From Selenomonadaceae bacterium (GTDB taxonomy: Bacteria > Bacillota > Negativicutes > Selenomonadales > Selenomonadaceae): a stretch of DNA of 64,000 nt. The notes below the pieces were generated by a model. That model did no database searches, was not told the DNA's origin, and saw nothing but the letters and a program-made list of their open reading frames with translations. Location of the stretch: the NCBI GenBank assembly GCA_030523645.1, contig JAUNIB010000002.1, positions 124,001-188,000 of the forward strand. The letters run 5' to 3'. A program made the position numbers and the translations under genes. Position 1 is the first letter of the stretch. Every line of letters begins with the position of its first letter. Below, one piece after another: positions 62,188 through 64,000 of this stretch.

Positions 62188-62563
62188 GATTTTTAGCCGG
62201 ACGGATGACCTCTGTCCATAGCAATTATCACGGACCGCTCGATACCTTCGAGCCAAGGCCATACGGACAGCCGGGTCCACTGCCGATTGGCGGCTTCGGT
62301 CGCCTTATTGATTGAGTTAAAAGCTCAAATTTTATAAGTTGGTTATCTAACCAAATGGTTTCTCGAAAACCTAACAGCGTATCGACGCTTACTTGTGAAA
62401 CGGTCAATAAGAGGAGAGATGATTTTCTCCTCAATAGAGTAGTAAAAGTAATGGTTGCTATATAGACTCTGACGACTAAAATTCTGACCAGCCCCGGAAG
62501 CATAAGGCTTGCCGGCAAAATAAAGGATTTCACAGACAGCGCATACGCCATGCGCTGTTTTTT
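62188..62563 (+). ncRNA. Structured leader RNA with intrinsic terminator (candidate riboswitch)
   Basis: This stretch has no gene. Hairpins found by eye: GCTCGA / TCGAGC (62237-62253); CCAA-GGC-GGAC / GTCC-GCC-TTGG (62253-62290); GGCGGC-TTCG-GTCGCC (62289-62304); a closing stem CTTATTGA / TCAATAAG (62304-62311 with 62404-62411) around four small hairpins; GAGGAGA / TCTCCTC (62411-62432); CCGG-AAGC / GCTT-CCGG (62494-62515); and the terminator ACAGCGCAT / ATGCGCTGT plus T-run (62536-62563), 30 bases before the next ATG. ACAGCGTAT at 62374-62382 can pair with the terminator's 3' arm, giving an antiterminator. It does not match T-box or lysine-riboswitch signatures I know. Confidence 0.6.
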
Positions 62564-62592
62564 ATTTTGTGTTGTGGTGTGGGGTTGATGCA

Positions 62593-64000
62593 ATGATTGA
62601 CAGAAAGACACTGGCCAGGATGCCTGAGCAGCAGAGGGCACCTATTTTCGAAGCACTGGAAAGATTCCGCCAGATGCGCGTTGTTCCCTTTGATGTTCCC
62701 GGTCACAAACGCGGCCGCGGCAATCCGGAGCTGCGTGACTTCCTCGGCGAGCGCTGCATCGGCATCGATGTAAACAGCATGAAGCCGCTGGACAATCTCT
62801 GCCATCCGGTCTCAGTAATCCGTGAGGCTGAACAGCTGGCCGCACAAGCCTTTGGTGCAGCCAATGCTTTCCTAATGGTCGGCGGTACCACCAGTGCTGT
62901 TCAGTCCATGATTCTCACGGCCTGCAAGCGCGGTGACGAAATCATCCTCCCCCGCAATGTCCATCGCAGCGTAATCAACGCCCTCGTCCTCTGCGGCGCT
63001 ATCCCGGTATATGTCAATCCTGAGGTTGACCGCCGTCTCGGAATTTCCTTAGGCATGAAGCGTGAGGAGGTAGAGAAGGCAATCAAGCAGCATCCCAGTG
63101 CCGTTGCCGTCCTCGTAAATAATCCGACTTACTACGGTATATGCTCCGACCTGCGGGCCATCGTAGACATGGCGCACCGTCATGGTATGCTCTGCCTGGC
63201 CGATGAGGCCCACGGCACCCACTTCTACTTCGGTGACGACCTGCCGGTATCCGCTATGTCGGCCGGTGCAGATATGGCCTCCGTCTCCATGCACAAGTCC
63301 GGCGGCAGTCTCACCCAGTCCAGCTTCCTGCTGGCCGGGCCCGGCGTCCATGCCGGCTATATCCGTCAGATAATCAACCTGACGCAGACTACCTCTGCCA
63401 GCTATCTTCTCATGTCCAGTCTTGATATTTCCCGCCGCAACCTCGCACTCAGAGGCCGTGAGGTTTTCCGTCATGTCCGGGAGCTGGCTATTTACGCCCG
63501 GGATGAAATAAATGAAATCGGCGATTATTACGCCTTCGGTCAGGAGCTGCGGGACGGAAATGCCGTCTTTGACTTCGACTCCACCAAGCTCAGCGTTCAC
63601 ACCCTCGACATCGGCCTTGCCGGCATTGAGGTCTACGATACTCTCCGGGACGACTACGATATTCAGATTGAGTTCGGTGACTTGGGCAATATTCTCGCCT
63701 ACCTTTCCATCGGCGACCGCGTTCAGGATATAGAGCGGCTGGTGAGCGCCCTGTCGGAAATCCGCCGCCGCTATCGTCGCTCCCCCACCGGTATGCTTAG
63801 TCAGGAGTACATCGCCCCCGAGGTAGTGACCAGCCCGCAGGATGCGTTCTATGCAGCTGACATTTCCATCCCCCTCGAGGAAAGCCTTGGCCGTGTCTGC
63901 AGTGAGTTCGTCATGTGCTATCCTCCGGGCATTCCTATACTGGCTCCCGGTGAGCGAATCACTCAGGACATCCTCAACTACATACGCTACGCCCACGAAA
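62593..64000 (+). CDS. Orn/Lys/Arg decarboxylase family protein, 5' part
   Basis: The first 469 codons of a gene that runs off the right edge. It is a PLP-dependent fold-type I decarboxylase of the SpeA/Cad-like major group. It has PFDVPGHKRGRGNPEL near residue 34, LCLADEAHGTHFYFG near residue 201, and the PLP lysine in SMHKSGGSLTQSS at residue 235. The late part has the C-terminal domain start with YPPGIPILAPGE. Substrate (arginine, lysine or ornithine) is not decidable. GTGGGG lies upstream of the ATG at 62593. The structured leader probably regulates it. Confidence 0.9.
   Translation, partial: MIDRKTLARMPEQQRAPIFEALERFRQMRVVPFDVPGHKRGRGNPELRDFLGERCIGIDVNSMKPLDNLCHPVSVIREAEQLAAQAFGAANAFLMVGGTTSAVQSMILTACKRGDEIILPRNVHRSVINALVLCGAIPVYVNPEVDRRLGISLGMKREEVEKAIKQHPSAVAVLVNNPTYYGICSDLRAIVDMAHRHGMLCLADEAHGTHFYFGDDLPVSAMSAGADMASVSMHKSGGSLTQSSFLLAGPGVHAGYIRQIINLTQTTSASYLLMSSLDISRRNLALRGREVFRHVRELAIYARDEINEIGDYYAFGQELRDGNAVFDFDSTKLSVHTLDIGLAGIEVYDTLRDDYDIQIEFGDLGNILAYLSIGDRVQDIERLVSALSEIRRRYRRSPTGMLSQEYIAPEVVTSPQDAFYAADISIPLEESLGRVCSEFVMCYPPGIPILAPGERITQDILNYIRYAHE

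Noticed and set aside
62188-62563. RNase P, tmRNA or SRP RNA in the decarboxylase leader
   Set aside because: Length would fit, but I find no GAGGAAAGTCC-type, tRNA-like end or GGTCAGG-GGAAGCAGCC sequence.
63049-63996. Reverse-strand frame of 315 codons near the right edge
   Set aside because: It is antisense to the Orn/Lys/Arg decarboxylase gene, whose motifs are clear; the reverse peptide resembles nothing known.

Overview
The window looks like chromosomal DNA from a Firmicutes (Bacillota) bacterium of medium GC content. The evidence is a ylm/div-type cell-division cluster (yggS-sepF-proC-ylmH-divIVA-lspA-rluD-pyrR), a T-box RNA before glyQS, a long class III fructose-bisphosphatase, BioW-type pimelate activation, a type III pantothenate kinase and PyrR. 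A Negativicutes (Veillonellales-like) origin is my inference from gene content; it is not proven here. There are no rRNA or tRNA genes, CRISPR arrays, prophages or insertion sequences. Almost all of the window is densely packed housekeeping operons.

Layout. 1-1.2 kb: a BASS-family transporter followed by the start of panC, behind an apparent transcription attenuator. 1.3-5 kb: mtaB, rsmE and lysC. 5.2-11 kb: the division cluster. 11.2-12.6 kb: a membrane protein with two zinc ribbons. 12.7-17.5 kb: leuC-leuD-leuB and ilvB. 17.6-19.7 kb: an AlkA-like glycosylase, a secreted DUF362 protein and a small Cys-rich protein. 19.8-21.4 kb: a sodium:solute symporter. 21.4-24.5 kb: the only accessory-looking stretch, with a possible structured RNA, an AT-rich zinc-ribbon membrane gene between two similar 27-base repeats, and an AAA/DUF4143 ATPase beside a set of palindromes. 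24.5-27.1 kb: a biotin operon (S-component-like protein, bioW, bioF) under a BirA-type operator. 27.1-34 kb: ynbB, rplM-rpsI, an M18 aminopeptidase, coaX-dusB and birA. 34-39.4 kb: a GGDEF protein with a probable 5' frameshift, uraA-upp and pyrF-pyrE. 39.5-44.3 kb: an orphan flagellin-like gene and the ftsE-ftsX-M23 peptidase-ctpA operon. 44.5-50.2 kb: fbp and three poorly characterised genes. 50.4-55.6 kb: an ABC importer next to guanine deaminase, then nfo and folB. 55.7-58.6 kb: nicotinate phosphoribosyltransferase, a 25-residue membrane peptide, metA and an exported protein. 58.7-62.1 kb: T-box-glyQ-glyS. 62.15-64 kb: a long structured leader with an intrinsic terminator ahead of an Orn/Lys/Arg decarboxylase that runs off the end.

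The genes link up through vitamin and cofactor themes (pantothenate/CoA, biotin, NAD, pteridine), pyrimidine and purine salvage, branched-chain amino acid synthesis, and septation/peptidoglycan remodelling. The best candidate for something undescribed is the RNA at 62188-62563. It has a consensus promoter, a run of short perfect hairpins and a terminator whose 3' arm can pair instead with an upstream segment, which is the layout of a riboswitch-like attenuator. Other points worth checking are the orphan flagellin-like gene with its own sigma-70-type promoter, matched palindromes at the divergent birA/GGDEF promoters, a three-copy dispersed palindromic repeat (one copy carrying a nested insertion), and a recurring family of perfect-stem terminators.
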